Positions 49,541 through 62,131 of a DNA stretch of 64,000 nucleotides are shown in pieces (the stretch's first letter is position 1; each line of letters starts with the position of its first letter). Where the stretch lies: contig NC_046676.1 in NCBI RefSeq assembly GCF_003369915.1, positions 6,014,001-6,078,000 on the forward strand, written 5' to 3'. A program made the translations under genes and the position numbers. This DNA is from Drosophila miranda (Eukaryota > Arthropoda > Insecta > Diptera > Drosophilidae). Below the pieces are notes generated by a model. That model did no database searches, had not been told where the DNA came from, and was given only the letters and a program-made list of their open reading frames with translations.

Positions 49541-49917
49541 TAGAGGTGGAGAACTATCGATGGTAGGGCACTATCGCGCTACTAGACTATCGATGGCTCA
49601 ATTTTTCGATAGTGGGCGATAGTGGTCGATAGTTTACCCATCAGCAAAGAAAATTTGTGCGCATTACTTCTTTCAAAACAATATACAGAGTTTTTTAACT
49701 TTTATTATTTTTAGCTTCTAGTTGGACCGCATATTTCATTTAGAATTGTAATAATGCTTTTAGCAGCGAATCAACCGTCTTTTAACACTTTTAAAAACAC
49801 TAATTTTTATTACGACTATCGACCACTATCGATGGTACTATCGACCAATATCGATGGTTTTGAAAATACTATCGTTCACTATCGATGGCGCCTACTATCG
49901 ATAGTCCTCCACCTCTA
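49541..49917. mobile_element. 377-bp MITE with TATCGATA-rich ends
   Basis: TAGAGGTGGAGAACTATCGA at the left end is mirrored by TCGATAGTCCTCCACCTCTA at the right end. ACTATCGAT words repeat many times inside, including a perfect TATCGATA at 49896-49903. There is no coding sequence. A related piece ends at 63680. It adjoins an ISY-like repeat on the right. The superfamily is not determined, since no clear target duplication was seen. Confidence 0.75.
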
Positions 49918-49919
49918 TT

Positions 49920-51290
49920 ATACATATTCCTCGATTTTTATATTCCGTTGAATATTACTAGCTATATAGCACATTTAGCCATGCCCACATAATTTTATAC
50001 GATTCATGAATAATTTTTCTACTTAACTGACTTATTCTTAATGCTTGCTTTTATTGGATTTTGCGTAAAAAAAGGTTTTAGCGAAATAAGTCAAACAAAA
50101 AACCAGTAGCGAAATAGGTCAATCAAGACAAACGAAAAAGGAAATTGCTCAATTTTGATATTCCATTGAAAAATGCTGACTAACTAAATCTCTCAACAAT
50201 GCCCACATAGTTTTATCCCATTGATGAATAAATTTTCTACAAGATTGGATAGTTTTAAATCCTTGCTTTTATTGTATTTATTGTAAAAAAAGGGTTAAAC
50301 GAAAAAGTTCAACAAAAAAAAGAGTCGCAATGTTGCTGGTATTTGAAGACGTGATGCGTGTATAGCCCTTTGTACACCCTATTTCGCTAATTTTATATGA
50401 AGATCAAACGTAATTTATTAAGACCTTTTCTCAAATTGATATTCTTTAGACATATTCAAGTACATTATTAGTATCTTGTATATATTTATGTCGATCCTGA
50501 TACCTACTGAGCCTTGGAAGACAAACGTATTCACAATCCTATAACATTCATTTCCCCCAGGGTATGTGTGCATGGAATTAGCAACATGTTTGTGTATGGA
50601 ATGAGACTCATTGTTGCAAAAGCGAAACTGCGGCGAATCGGGTATTGCCTATATTTCAAGCTATAGATGCCCACTTAGCTTTATCCCATAGATAAATGCA
50701 TTTTCTACAAGATTGCTTCTTTTAATTACCTTAATGTATTTTATTTTGACTAAAATACGGTTTTCAAGTAAATGTTGCCGCAACAGTGTGCATGGAATGG
50801 GACTCATTGTTGCTAAAGCGAACTGCGGCGAACTGCGGCGAACTCAAATTCGATTCAAAAAACGACCAATTCTTTGTTCCGTTGAATAATACTATTTATA
50901 TGGAACATTTAGCCATGCCCACTCAATTTTGTACGATTGATGAATCAATTCTATACATGATTGGCCCATTCGAAATACTTCCTTTTATTGGATTTCTATA
51001 TAGCATTGAAAATTAAATTAATAGATTGATGAAATTGACAAAAATACAAAATATACCGCCTCATTTTAAAAATATACCGTAAATATACTGACGAATTCAA
51101 GTTCTATTTTACATATTCCTAGTTTTTGATATTCCGTCGAATATTACCAGCTATATAGAACATTTAGCCATGCCATCATTTTTTTATACGGTTGATGAAT
51201 CAATTTTCTACACAATTGGTTAGTTTTTAGTCCTGGCTTTTATTGTATTTTGACTAAAACAAGGTTTAAACAAAACAGAATTTTTCCCAA
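49920..51290 (+). repeat. ISY/DINE-1-like repeats, forward
   Basis: Several blocks have the same order as 25681-26588, including the ACTGCGGCGAACTGCGGCGA tandem at 50821-50840, partial copies at 50150-50660 and a further copy at 51110-51290. No gene is present. Confidence 0.72.
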
Positions 51291-52119
51291 CCATATTAAA
51301 TACTAGTGTGGTTGCGGTCTGCAGCATGGGCATTCTCGATACAGTTGCTTGAGATCCAAAAGAATAGGAATGTGGAATCGGAACATGCAAAAATAAACAT
51401 TATTTATTTCATCTATTGAAAGAAAATCATTCGTGATCTTTAATTAACTTTGATGTGTTTTTTCTTTTGTTTTCCTACAGCGTATGGTGTATACGTTGGT
51501 TACCTTTTCATTTGTCTGCAAAATTCTTGTCGAGATTAAATGTTTAGAGCGAAATTGAAACAAGAAGTAAATAATTTTACTGAATCGAACTCTTGCCCAA
51601 AACTACAAAGTTGAATGCTTTGTCGTCGTAAGTTTACTCATTCATTTGTAAAAAAGAAACCGCAGAAATATCTTTAAAAAAAAGTTGTATCAATGTTGTA
51701 TCAAACCATTTTCACATCATTCGGCGTTATTCGATATGTGGACTGTAATAGCTGGAGACGCAATTTGTATTACATGAAATAAGTATAGAGGCGTAATGAT
51801 GAAAAAAAAACAGCACAACTATCAACACCTATGCCATCAAAACCAACTGATCTAAAAATACAATAATGTGGGGCGAAATAAATAAATAATAAGTAAATAT
51901 AAGAATCGCGTCCCATTTCGTTCGTTTTCCATAATTTGGTTGCTTTCATTGCGTTTATTCCGATATCGATAGCAAATTCGCGGCAGTGTACAAAATATAT
52001 AAGAATGAACAATGGTTGTAAAACAAAGACATTCGAACTACTTCGAATTATTTTATTGATTTTCGATCTTTTCTTTCTTCGCTTTCTTACCCACACCAAA
52101 ACAACAACAATGAAAAGAC
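51291..52119. other. Unassigned AT-rich stretch
   Basis: No reading frame with coding texture and no element ends were found. Microsatellites are few. It may be old intergenic sequence. Confidence 0.4.
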
Positions 52120-52690
52120 CCTTTTTATAGCTGATACTCGAAGAGTATAGGGGTATATTAGATTTGTGGTAAAAGAGGATGTGTGTAACGTCCAGAAGGA
52201 ATCGTTTCCGACCCTATAAAGTATATATATTCTTGATCAGCATCAATAACCGAGTCGAGAATCATATATCTTTCTGTTCGTCCGTCAGTTATGGATATAG
52301 CCATGACTGTCAGCTAGAGCAAAAAAATGTTGTATCCATACTCCTGTGGTCTTCCGCTCTAAAACGGACAAAAATCTGTGGCATTCACAATTTTTAAGAT
52401 AAGAAAAAAAGCAGAATCATAGAGAAGGACCACATCACATTATTATTCCACTCTTTCACACACTCTACCTCGATCAGTGTGCGTGATCTGGTGGAAGGGA
52501 GCGAGATAAAACGGCTGGTGTTGGTGTGAGAAAAAAAAAAACACAAAAAGAGACAAATTTAAAAAACAAATGTAAAGAAAAACGGAAGCAGATAAAATAT
52601 AATGTATAAAAATCTCACAAACGGTTTAACCGTTTAATCACATTTACACTGACTGAGTACCGGGTATAAAGTAGAGGCTTACAACATTCC
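52120..52690 (+). repeat. SGM-like dispersed repeat
   Basis: It starts GATACTCGAAGAGTATAGGG, runs through TCGTTTCCGACCCTATAAAG and CAGCATCAATAACCGAGTCG, and ends ACTGAGTACCGGGTATAAAG. It is the opposite orientation of 24075-25230 and partly degraded. Confidence 0.7.
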
Positions 52691-52764
52691 CGCTCGTTTA
52701 TTTTTCTGCGAATACAAATAAATACATAACCAAATTTAGGCAAAAAAATCGTATTCCTCTTTTT

Positions 52765-53440
52765 AAACCTGATACTCAAAAAGAGTATAGGGGTATATTA
52801 GATTTGTCGGGAAAGTGGATGTTTTTATTTCGGACTTTGATGTGCAATGACTGCAAAATCAAGTGGCAGTATCAAGTGGCCCAATTAACACCAAGCCGAA
52901 GCCTGTTATGCGTGGATCTCAGGCAGTAACGCAGCCCTCCTCCCGACCAACCGACCAAGGGGCGCAGCCGCATGACGTGCGACGCTTTAACCGAACCGAT
53001 CGCGAACATGTAGGAAAGATAGATGTTAGACTAATATTCGAGAAAAATTAGAACTAAACTTGCTAAAAGAACTAAGTATTTAAAATATTAATACTAACAA
53101 CGAGAAAAGTATGTTTATATTAGTGATTTAAGAAGTGGAAGGGTTGTAGATATTATACGGTAAAGGGAATTATAATCAGATCATAAGATTCTAAGCTCTA
53201 ACGCCCAGAAGGGAGCGTTTCCGACCCCATAAAGTATATACATATATTCTTGATCAGCATCAATAACCGAGTCGATTGAGCCATGTTTGTCTGTCCGTAG
53301 GTCCGTCCCGATGGGCACTTACATATATCTCAGAGACTATAAGAGCTAGAGCAACCAAATTTGGTATCCACATTCTTGTGATATCGAACCGTCACAAATT
53401 TATTTCAATATGACTGATCGGTGATGCTGATCAAAAATAT
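52765..53440 (+). repeat. Second SGM-like repeat, split by a LINE fragment
   Basis: The left part (52765-52815, ATACTCAAAAAGAGTATAGG) and the right part (53196-53440, GAGCGTTTCCGACCCCATAA) are adjacent in uninterrupted copies. The break falls between GTGGATGT and CTAACGCCC. Confidence 0.75.
52816..53195 (-). mobile_element. LINE 3'-end fragment nested in the SGM-like repeat
   Basis: It aligns over its length with 34640-35054, the 3' UTR and extreme C-terminal end of the LINE at 34586-36021, at roughly 80 percent by eye. It shares CGCAGCCCTCCTCCCG and GCGAACATG. It is heavily 5'-truncated, as usual for target-primed reverse transcription. Confidence 0.8.
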
Positions 53441-53840
53441 AAAATAAAAACACACGCTCCCTTTTGAGTGTTGCATAAATCTACACGAATTTCAAATGTG
53501 TACCAATCCTTATACTCTTTTAGTACCAGAAACAAAAAAACGCTATAAATACGAATTTTACTGAAGGATTTTTCGAAAAAAAAAAAACAATTTTGACTTA
53601 TCTATTTGGCTCTCATCCCACCGACTGGAGATTCGATGACTTGGGAAAAGATGAGAGTGGAAGCTGCTAAAAAGACTTTAATGGGAATCCAAAGATTTTC
53701 AAAGTACTGGTAAATATGTAGATTTGATTTTCTTTATTTAACGTTTAAATTGCACCACAATGCTTAGTAAAAACAATATCAAAATAATGGTATGTAGTCA
53801 TGAAAATGTATCTTAATATTTACATAGATATTCGTGGTTC
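53441..53840 (-). other. PHDP downstream region
   Basis: Probably PHDP 3' UTR and spacer: AT-rich, with A-runs at 53576-53590 and no other gene. Confidence 0.45.
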
Positions 53841-55341
<1,501 letters not shown>

Positions 55342-56230
55342 TGCACTGAAAGCCCATATAGGATACAAAATTTGTTCTAAAGGTATTTTTAATGTCCGTT
55401 AATGAGTCACATCCCGATAAAACACATAATTATGGACTCGCGCGGAAACACAACTTTTAACTGCCCTTGAATAAATAAGCTTCGATTACGAATCTACCAA
55501 CTACAGCCTTTGGACAAAAAAGGATGCTGCACTTGTCTCTGGTGAAAGAGATAGAAAATATTTCACTCCGCGTTTGGGGGCGTGTGCTAACGAGCTCCAA
55601 ACGAACTAGGGGTGGAAATTTTACGCTACAATTTTTGCCATACACTGCGCCAAAGACAAAATGAGTATACATTTTAATATGTGAATAAGCTAAACCTTTT
55701 TTTATGTTTTGTGTCAATTTGATTTTTTTTATCGATTCTAGATTTTATTCGAAAACAACACCACTTTTGAATCGCCATTTTTATAAAAGAGGCGAGTACT
55801 CCAACAAAGTATTCTTCAAATTATTCTTTGAGTGTAATAAAATTTACGGTCCTTCAAAAGTCACATTGTGAAGATAAAATTGGCCCATCTGATAACATTA
55901 GTTCTGAAATGCTGAAAGGAAATGTGCTTTTGAGAAATCTAAAAGATACAAAATAGTTAATATTCAAAGTAATATTAAATTAATTAATATTAAAAGTACA
56001 TTTTAAAAATTGCTTAAATATTATAGGGATATAATTTCCGTATTAAGGGTAGATGGATTTATTATATATATATTTGGACTGTGAGTTTTCTTCCGTACAA
56101 AACGTAAGCAAAAGGGTATTCAACAGTGTCCTTCCGCATGGAATGCATATTTTTGCATGGCTGTATAATACAACAAACGCAAAGGACTATAATGCTTATA
56201 AGATTATTCTTTACGAGAGATGAAATTAGT
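55342..56230. other. PHDP upstream region
   Basis: AT-rich sequence. No repeats of the main families and no gene were seen. A promoter is likely near 55345-55400 but was not located. Confidence 0.4.
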
Positions 56231-56900
56231 TCGTAACTTCTGATGGTTTATAGATAGCCAGGGTAATCACGTTGGACAGAATTTCATATTTGGTGGGGGT
56301 GTTTTTAGCAAGTAACACAAGTGACAAGTGACGGCGAACGACCTCTGAAAAGTATATCCAATCGGACTAATGATTTGGAGAACGCCCAACCCTTAAACCA
56401 GACACGGCATTCCTGGTCCCTAATTGTATGGGCGTCAAATCCTGGTGGGACGTTAGCTGGATTTGAACATCCCTAAAATATTATCCCGGCCTTAACCCAG
56501 GGGACCCGTCTTCTTTTTCTATCCATCAATAGACCGCCCATGCAATTACTTAGTTATCCCGAGTGATGGGCTCATCTGTTCCAAGGTTTTCGGCGTTTTC
56601 CTTTATTGTCGAACCAAGCTACTTACACGCAGGGAGCTAGTTCGGAACGCCACCTGCAATACAACGCTTGAAGGACAGAAGAAGTCGAAGAATGCTTAAA
56701 AGTGGCAGTAAAAGCCCGACCAGTAACCCCACTAAACCGAGTACAACAGCTTTGCATACGCTCATCATAGAGTATGAACTATAATCTAATATTGAGAGCC
56801 ATGAAGTCCATAATTCAGTTAGGTCTCTATCCATTAATTTATTTATATCTACGTTGGTGCAATTATATGCATACAGAAGTACATACATATGTATGTACAT
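56231..56900 (-). other. Possible retroviral-type envelope tail and LTR remnant
   Basis: The minus-strand frame 56900-56637 ends with a membrane span (VVLGLVGLLVGLLLPLLSIL) followed by a short basic tail. It is preceded by DINKLMDRDLTELWTSWLSI, which is reminiscent of the C-terminus of an insect retroelement envelope protein. GC-richer non-coding sequence follows to 56231. No matching second LTR was found. It could equally be a chance frame; treat as weak. Confidence 0.3.
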
Positions 56901-57758
56901 ATGATTAAATTCCGAAAGGGTTATGTTTTCGTGGTGTATTGTATTCAGACATTTGCATGCTAGAGTGAAGGCTTTATCTTTTGTAAGGCAGCGAAGCGGA
57001 ACGAGCTCCTCAATGTTTGTATGAACAAAATCAGAGTACTCTTAAACGAACTCGTTTTAAGCATACCATACTATACCATACCCTTCCGTAACAACTACTA
57101 TCTAGGACAGAGAAGATTATACTGCATTTTTAAACTTACCCTGTACAAGCCAACATATCCAAACTATATTTTAAAATGAACACACTGATCCCAACATTCT
57201 AAAACCAAGAAAAAAGGGTCAGGTCAGCACGCTTCCTTTCTGCCCTAAAGGTCGCTAGTGGGCGTAGGTATGTGTAACAACCAACTTGTGCTCAAATAGT
57301 CAACGTCAGCCGTTAGTAGCTAGGAGCAACGGAGAGTAACGAAGCGGAAAGCCTTTCCAACCCCCATATGTATAGGACAGCTGCAAAACGATCTCTCGTG
57401 ATCACACACACATTTCCACATAATTCTACCATGCACAAGTGGCACGAGCTCGGGGCTCCGGCTCGGGCTCTGGATGTGTACAAGATCAGCGAGGCAGAGA
57501 GAAAATGCCGGCATTATCTTTTCTATATAGCCACGCTGGGTGGGTTGTGTTGTGGTGGTGTGCGGTGTCTTCTTGGCTTTGGCTCTCTACGTGTGCTCTC
57601 TCTTGACGGTGGCCAGCACATTCAGTTGTGCTATACCCGACACTTGTGTTTGACCATGCAGAGCAAGCGGTTAAGCTAAATACTTGTACATTTGTGAAAG
57701 TCTGTTCGGTGGTATACATACTAGTATATGTATGAGGAAGTGTTGTAAATAAACTATT
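56901..57758 (+). promoter_or_regulatory. Upstream region of the immunoglobulin-domain gene
   Basis: Ordinary sequence with GT-rich stretches, no repeats and no gene. The promoter presumably lies here, but no start site was identified. Confidence 0.4.
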
Positions 57759-60700
57759 ATGGATCCTCTGCTTATTGTCATTCTTACGATAGGATTATTC
57801 CAAAGAGGTACGGAACTTAAGTGCGAAATGTGAAAAATATTTAACATTGGAGAACTATTTTTAAATTAAGAAATGAAGTCATTTCATCGGGAAAATAAAC
57901 GTATATAAACTTATATATACACTGAATGTACATTGTACAAACCTTGAGAAAAATAATGACAAATCGGATATCTATAAATACATACATACAGAGGTGGTCA
58001 AAAGTATTTACACAAAGAGTTTTTTTTCGCAAGTTCAAGTTTAGGAGCTGTTTTTGTTGTTGTTGAAATCAAAATAAAAAAAAAAGCTTTACGGGCAAAA
58101 AGCTTGATCTACTAGGAATTGGTTGAAAGAAGAATTAGAAAAATAACTGTTAATGGGCTAAAAATAGAAGCATGTGAACTGTTGTCAAAAGTATTTACAC
58201 AAATTTGCATTGCTTCAGAAGTATTTACACAATGCAAATTAGAGCTTATTCTTAGACTTGGTTTGACTAAGTGCAGTCGTTTTTTCGTTTATTGCAGTTG
58301 CAGTTTAAAATTTAAAATTAACTTAGTAAAATGGTGAAGACAAAGGAGTTGTCTGTTGAAACTCGATCCGAGATCGTTACAAAATTTAAAAGCGGGGTTT
58401 CAGCGTCGGAACTGGCCAAAACTTACAAAATTTGTAGACAAACCGTTTATAATCTGGAAAAGAAAAAGGACACGAATGGAAACTTACAGAATTTAAAAAG
58501 AAGTGGAAGGAAACAAGCGATGGATGAACGGGAATGTAGACGTTTAATTGGCATAGTCGATAAAAATCCGTCGATAAGCCCAGTTAAATTGTCTGCAGAT
58601 TCGCAACAATTGATTGGAAAAAAAGTCTGTGATGCTACAATACGTCGGAGATTGAAGGAGATCGACATACGAACGTATACAGTGCGAAAAATAATAGAAA
58701 TTTCCGAAGCAAATAAAGCAAAACGCCTCTCATTCGCATTGGAATACGTTAAAAAACCAAAGGAGTTTTGGAACAATGTTTTATGGACAGATGAAGTAGC
58801 TTTCCAGTTCCAAGGCTCATTTTGTAAAAGATTTATGCATCTACGACAAGCAAAAAAACAAAGTGCAGTGCAACCATTAAACAGATTTGGTGGAGGCACA
58901 GTGATGTTCTGGGGGTGCATGTCTTACTACGGATTTGGAGACTTTGTTCCAATAGAAGGCACTCTGAATCAGACCCGGTATCTCGTTATACTGAATGACC
59001 ATGCTTTTGTGTCTGGTGACAGGCTATTTCCCATCTCCGACTGGATTTTACAGCAAGACAATGCTCCATGCCACAAGGGATCGGCACCTACAAAATTTTT
59101 ACGAGATCTCAATGTGGCTCTTCTTCCCTGGCCTGCGCAGAGCCCTGATCTCAATATCATAGAAAATGTTTGGTCGCTTATTAAAGTACAAAGAACAATT
59201 GATAAAAACCGAAAACGCGACGCTACCATCGAGGAAGTAAAGGAAATTTGGTCGAAATTGGAACTTGGATATGCTCGCCACTTAGTGGAATCAGTACCAG
59301 CCAGGTTGCAAGCAGTTATTGATGCCAAAGGTGGAATTACAAAATATTAATCATTATTATTATTATTCATCCAACAAATTTAAAAAAAAATCATTAAATC
59401 ATAATAAAAAATTAGCTTAAAGTTTTGTGTAAATACTTCTGCAGCCTTAAAAATGTGTGTAAATAATTTTGACAACTGATAAGCATCACTTAATTTGCTT
59501 CTCCTTATTCGTACAAACAGTTATCTTTTCCAATTATTCTCTCATTCAATTGCTAGTAGATCAATCTTTTTGGCCTAAAAGTTTTTTTTTTTTATTTAGC
59601 TTTCAACAACCACAGGAAAAGGTCCTGAAATTTAACATGCAAAAAAAAACTCGTTGTGTAAATACTTTTGACCACCCCTGTATGTACATGTGCACACATA
59701 ACAACATAAAATACATATGTAGTTTTGATTGACCACGCCAGTAATTGTTCATTCTAATCGGCCATTTCTTAAATACCCTCTTCGGTTTGATCTTAGAATA
59801 AAGCAAGGATCAGTTAAGAAGTTATGTGTGATATGTTGTTTTATCTTATATCCATCGGGGAAAATGTGCTACACGTGAACAGTAGTGTCCTACGAAACGG
59901 ATATTTATTATTTTAATATGCTAATTCCGACTCCAGTTTAAGACTATGGCTCTGATTTTTGCGCTCCAAAACAGCACTGGTTTCAAATAAAAAAATTAAA
60001 AAAAAATTAAAATACACATATGTGTATGCCAAACTACCAAAAGGAAATATTTTAAATTTATTTGTTTCTGTTTGTTTGTTATTTGGTTCTATTTTTAAGC
60101 TAAACGAGCATCTGTTCACTCGATATTTTTCTTTTCGTAAATAAAAGCTTTTTTGCAAAATCTATATATGTACGTATTTGTATCCATATGTCTGTATATT
60201 TATTGTGTATTTTCATGACATATGTATCTACCATAAACTTCCAAACAATTTTCTGTATTCAAATAGTCTGCAAATAGTAGTGTATTTAATTGTTCAGGTG
60301 TTCTTACCTATAGTAATGATCTTGATTACACAAGTCGGTTAGATTTTTCTTTGGAAAATACGTTTTAGATGAGGGCTAATTTCGCCGAAACAATCCGTAA
60401 TCTCGACAAAAAAAAAATATGGCGGCGATATGAAGTCACTATTCTCTCAGATGTGAATAACAAAACCTTAAAGCAAACTCAGACTTAAACAGCTAAATAT
60501 TCGGCATTTTATCCTAGCCTTTCTTTAATTTAATACACAGGTGGGCTATGCTTGCCAGCAAAAGATGATTCCCAAACGCAACTAATAGTCCTTCAAAATG
60601 AAGATATGGAACCTACTGTATTGGACTGTGACTATAATATCAAAGATACAGATTCCTTTCTTACCGTGAAGTGGTTCAGAAATGACAAAACTATATATCA

Positions 60701-61395
60701 GTGGATTCGTGGAACTCATCCTGCGCCCATTGTAAGTAAAGTTATGAAATACAAAGGCATATTTTATTAAAAAAATATCGTTTTCTTCCAGCCTGAATTT
60801 AAAAATGATATTGACAGTTCCTATGAAAGCTCAACGGATCCCAATAAACAGTACAGCTCATTGGCTTTAATTAATCCAACAATACACACTACCGGAGACT
60901 ACAAGTGTGTAGTTCAGACGAGATCAGAGACGTTTACTAGTCATCAAAAAGTGCAGGTCATCGATGTGAGGAACTATACCCTGTATCTGAACCAGAACAA
61001 AATTCAAAATGAAACTCAGCTGGAATGCGTGGTATCCAACGTTTTTCCGAAGCCTACCATAACTATCATGTAAGAAATTGAAAATGACCGAGTGAAATTA
61101 TTGATAATAAGATTCATTTTTGGCTTACAGATCGGAAGATGATGATGTTGTTAAAAAAGAGCCCAGAGCTCCTGAGGAAAACGAAGAAGGATACTTTAAT
61201 GCGACCACGGTTGTTGCAGTATATGATACTGATGATGATGTGGATTCTTATCAGTGTGTAGTCTCTTTTGAGGGCTATTCCAAAAATTTAACCGCATTCG
61301 CAACATCCGGATCTGGTGGAGGCCATATCGATTTTAGAATGTGGTTATTTTGTGTTATGTACTTTTTCCTTTCGAAATTGAAAGTCTTAATTTAA
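57759..61395 (+). CDS. Immunoglobulin-domain surface protein, probably GPI-anchored (beat-like)
   Basis: Exons 57759-57807, 60541-60731, 60792-61069 and 61131-61395 join in phase to 260 residues. Exon 1 was chosen because MDPLLIVILTIGLFQRG is a signal peptide in the right phase (AG|GTACGG donor). An Ig-like domain follows: VLDCDYN with the first Cys, VKWFRNDKTIYQWI with the Trp, and TTGDYKCVVQT with the second Cys. A second Ig-like half has LECVVSNVFPKPTITI and DSYQCVVSFEG. The C-terminus is a hydrophobic stretch (MWLFCVMYFFL) after Gly/Ser, fitting a GPI signal or membrane anchor. It resembles the beaten-path-type family of neuronal adhesion proteins. No frame break was seen. The 2.7-kb intron 1 holds a Bari transposon. 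Confidence 0.78.
57989..58235 (+). repeat. Left IR/DR end of the Bari element
   Basis: The outer repeat at 57989-58015 is followed by two internal direct repeats, near 58181-58200 (GTCAAAAGTATTTACACAA) and 58217-58233 (AGAAGTATTTACACAA). Transposase presumably binds these. Confidence 0.8.
58331..59350 (+). CDS. Bari transposase (DD34E)
   Basis: The open frame is uninterrupted, 339 residues, the same length as Bari1 transposase. The N-terminal paired-like helix-turn-helix region has ETRSEIVTKFKSGVSASELA and TYKICRQTVYNL, followed by a GRK (KRSGRKQAM) AT-hook-like motif and a second helix-turn-helix. The catalytic triad is visible: first Asp in LWTDEVAFQF, second in LQQDNAPCHKG, and Glu in SPDLNIIENVW, with 34 residues between the second Asp and the Glu. 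The enzyme cuts and pastes the element at TA sites. All three acidic residues are present and there is no frameshift, so the protein could be functional. Confidence 0.95.
   Translation: MVKTKELSVETRSEIVTKFKSGVSASELAKTYKICRQTVYNLEKKKDTNGNLQNLKRSGRKQAMDERECRRLIGIVDKNPSISPVKLSADSQQLIGKKVCDATIRRRLKEIDIRTYTVRKIIEISEANKAKRLSFALEYVKKPKEFWNNVLWTDEVAFQFQGSFCKRFMHLRQAKKQSAVQPLNRFGGGTVMFWGCMSYYGFGDFVPIEGTLNQTRYLVILNDHAFVSGDRLFPISDWILQQDNAPCHKGSAPTKFLRDLNVALLPWPAQSPDLNIIENVWSLIKVQRTIDKNRKRDATIEEVKEIWSKLELGYARHLVESVPARLQAVIDAKGGITKY
59420..59680 (-). repeat. Right IR/DR end of the Bari element
   Basis: These are inverse copies of the left repeats: TTGTGTAAATACTTCTG (59424-59440), TGTGTAAATAATTTTGAC (59456-59473) and the terminal TTGTGTAAATACTTTTGACC (59654-59673). 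Confidence 0.8.
59683..60540 (+). other. Remainder of intron 1 of the immunoglobulin gene
   Basis: AT-rich intron sequence with no further element recognised. It ends in AATACACAG at 60540. Confidence 0.6.
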
Positions 61396-62131
61396 ATAAA
61401 AAAAAGTTGTTGATATTTGTTGTTACTAAAACTATGTTTATTGAATTCTATTGCCATGCAACTATCTTTTGTGTGAATTTTTGGCTTCCCATTTGATTTT
61501 GTAAATAAAGATATCTTAACCTGAAATTTCTTTCTGATGTTTGTCGCTCTTTAAACTAAACCTTCCCATCCGTACCGAAAATAACCAGACAGCACAGGCA
61601 CATCATTTCCTTAGCGATCTATTTACTACTATGATCACATTGATACAATTATTTATTAATGTTGTGAAGCATAAATAAAAATAATTAAAAATCATATTTA
61701 ATTTTTCAGCCCTATGTAGTGAAAGTGAACTAGTTTTGCTATATTCTTTAGACCTATGTATATTTATTACGCCTGTAAATTTGAACATGAAAACTGGTGC
61801 AACTTTAGTAGAGAACAAATGCTTGCGTCGTAATCTGAGTTTGCAATATCCTGTGATCTATTGATGTGAGGCTAACAATCGTACTATATCTTTTAGCTAA
61901 TATGCAGACTCGAGTCGTGAACTGAATCAGAAAGGACTTTGAGGGTTGAAGAGGTCTCAGACGAAAACATGATATTTTAATATATCAAATTATAAATATG
62001 AATTGAATGGATGGGTTTCTTATGCTTATGCTGCTTCTTATGCGCTCTGTGGTGATAGATTTTCTTTAACAGTAAGCTAATAAAGTAACGAAAACACAAA
62101 TCAAAATAAATCATACACATGTATTTATGTT
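61396..62131. other. Convergent intergenic region between the immunoglobulin gene and Dcp1
   Basis: It contains the two 3' UTRs. AATAAA occurs right after the stop (about 61396). There is no gene and no repeat of the main families. Confidence 0.55.

Larger units (their letters stand above)
57989..59680 (+). mobile_element. Complete Bari-family (Tc1/mariner) DNA transposon
   Basis: The element is 1692 bp with TA on both sides (57987-57988 and 59681-59682). Its ends are CAGAGGTGGTCAAAAGTATT and the inverse of CAGGGGTGGTCAAAAGTATT. Extra copies of the AAAGTATTTACACAA motif lie inside each end (near 58187 and 58217 on the left, 59424 and 59452 on the right), the IR/DR layout of Bari and related elements. 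The single gene inside is intact, so the copy may be active. It sits in intron 1 of the immunoglobulin gene in the same orientation. Confidence 0.93.

Noticed and set aside
58447-58920. 157-codon minus-strand frame inside the Bari element
   Set aside because: It is antisense to the intact transposase.
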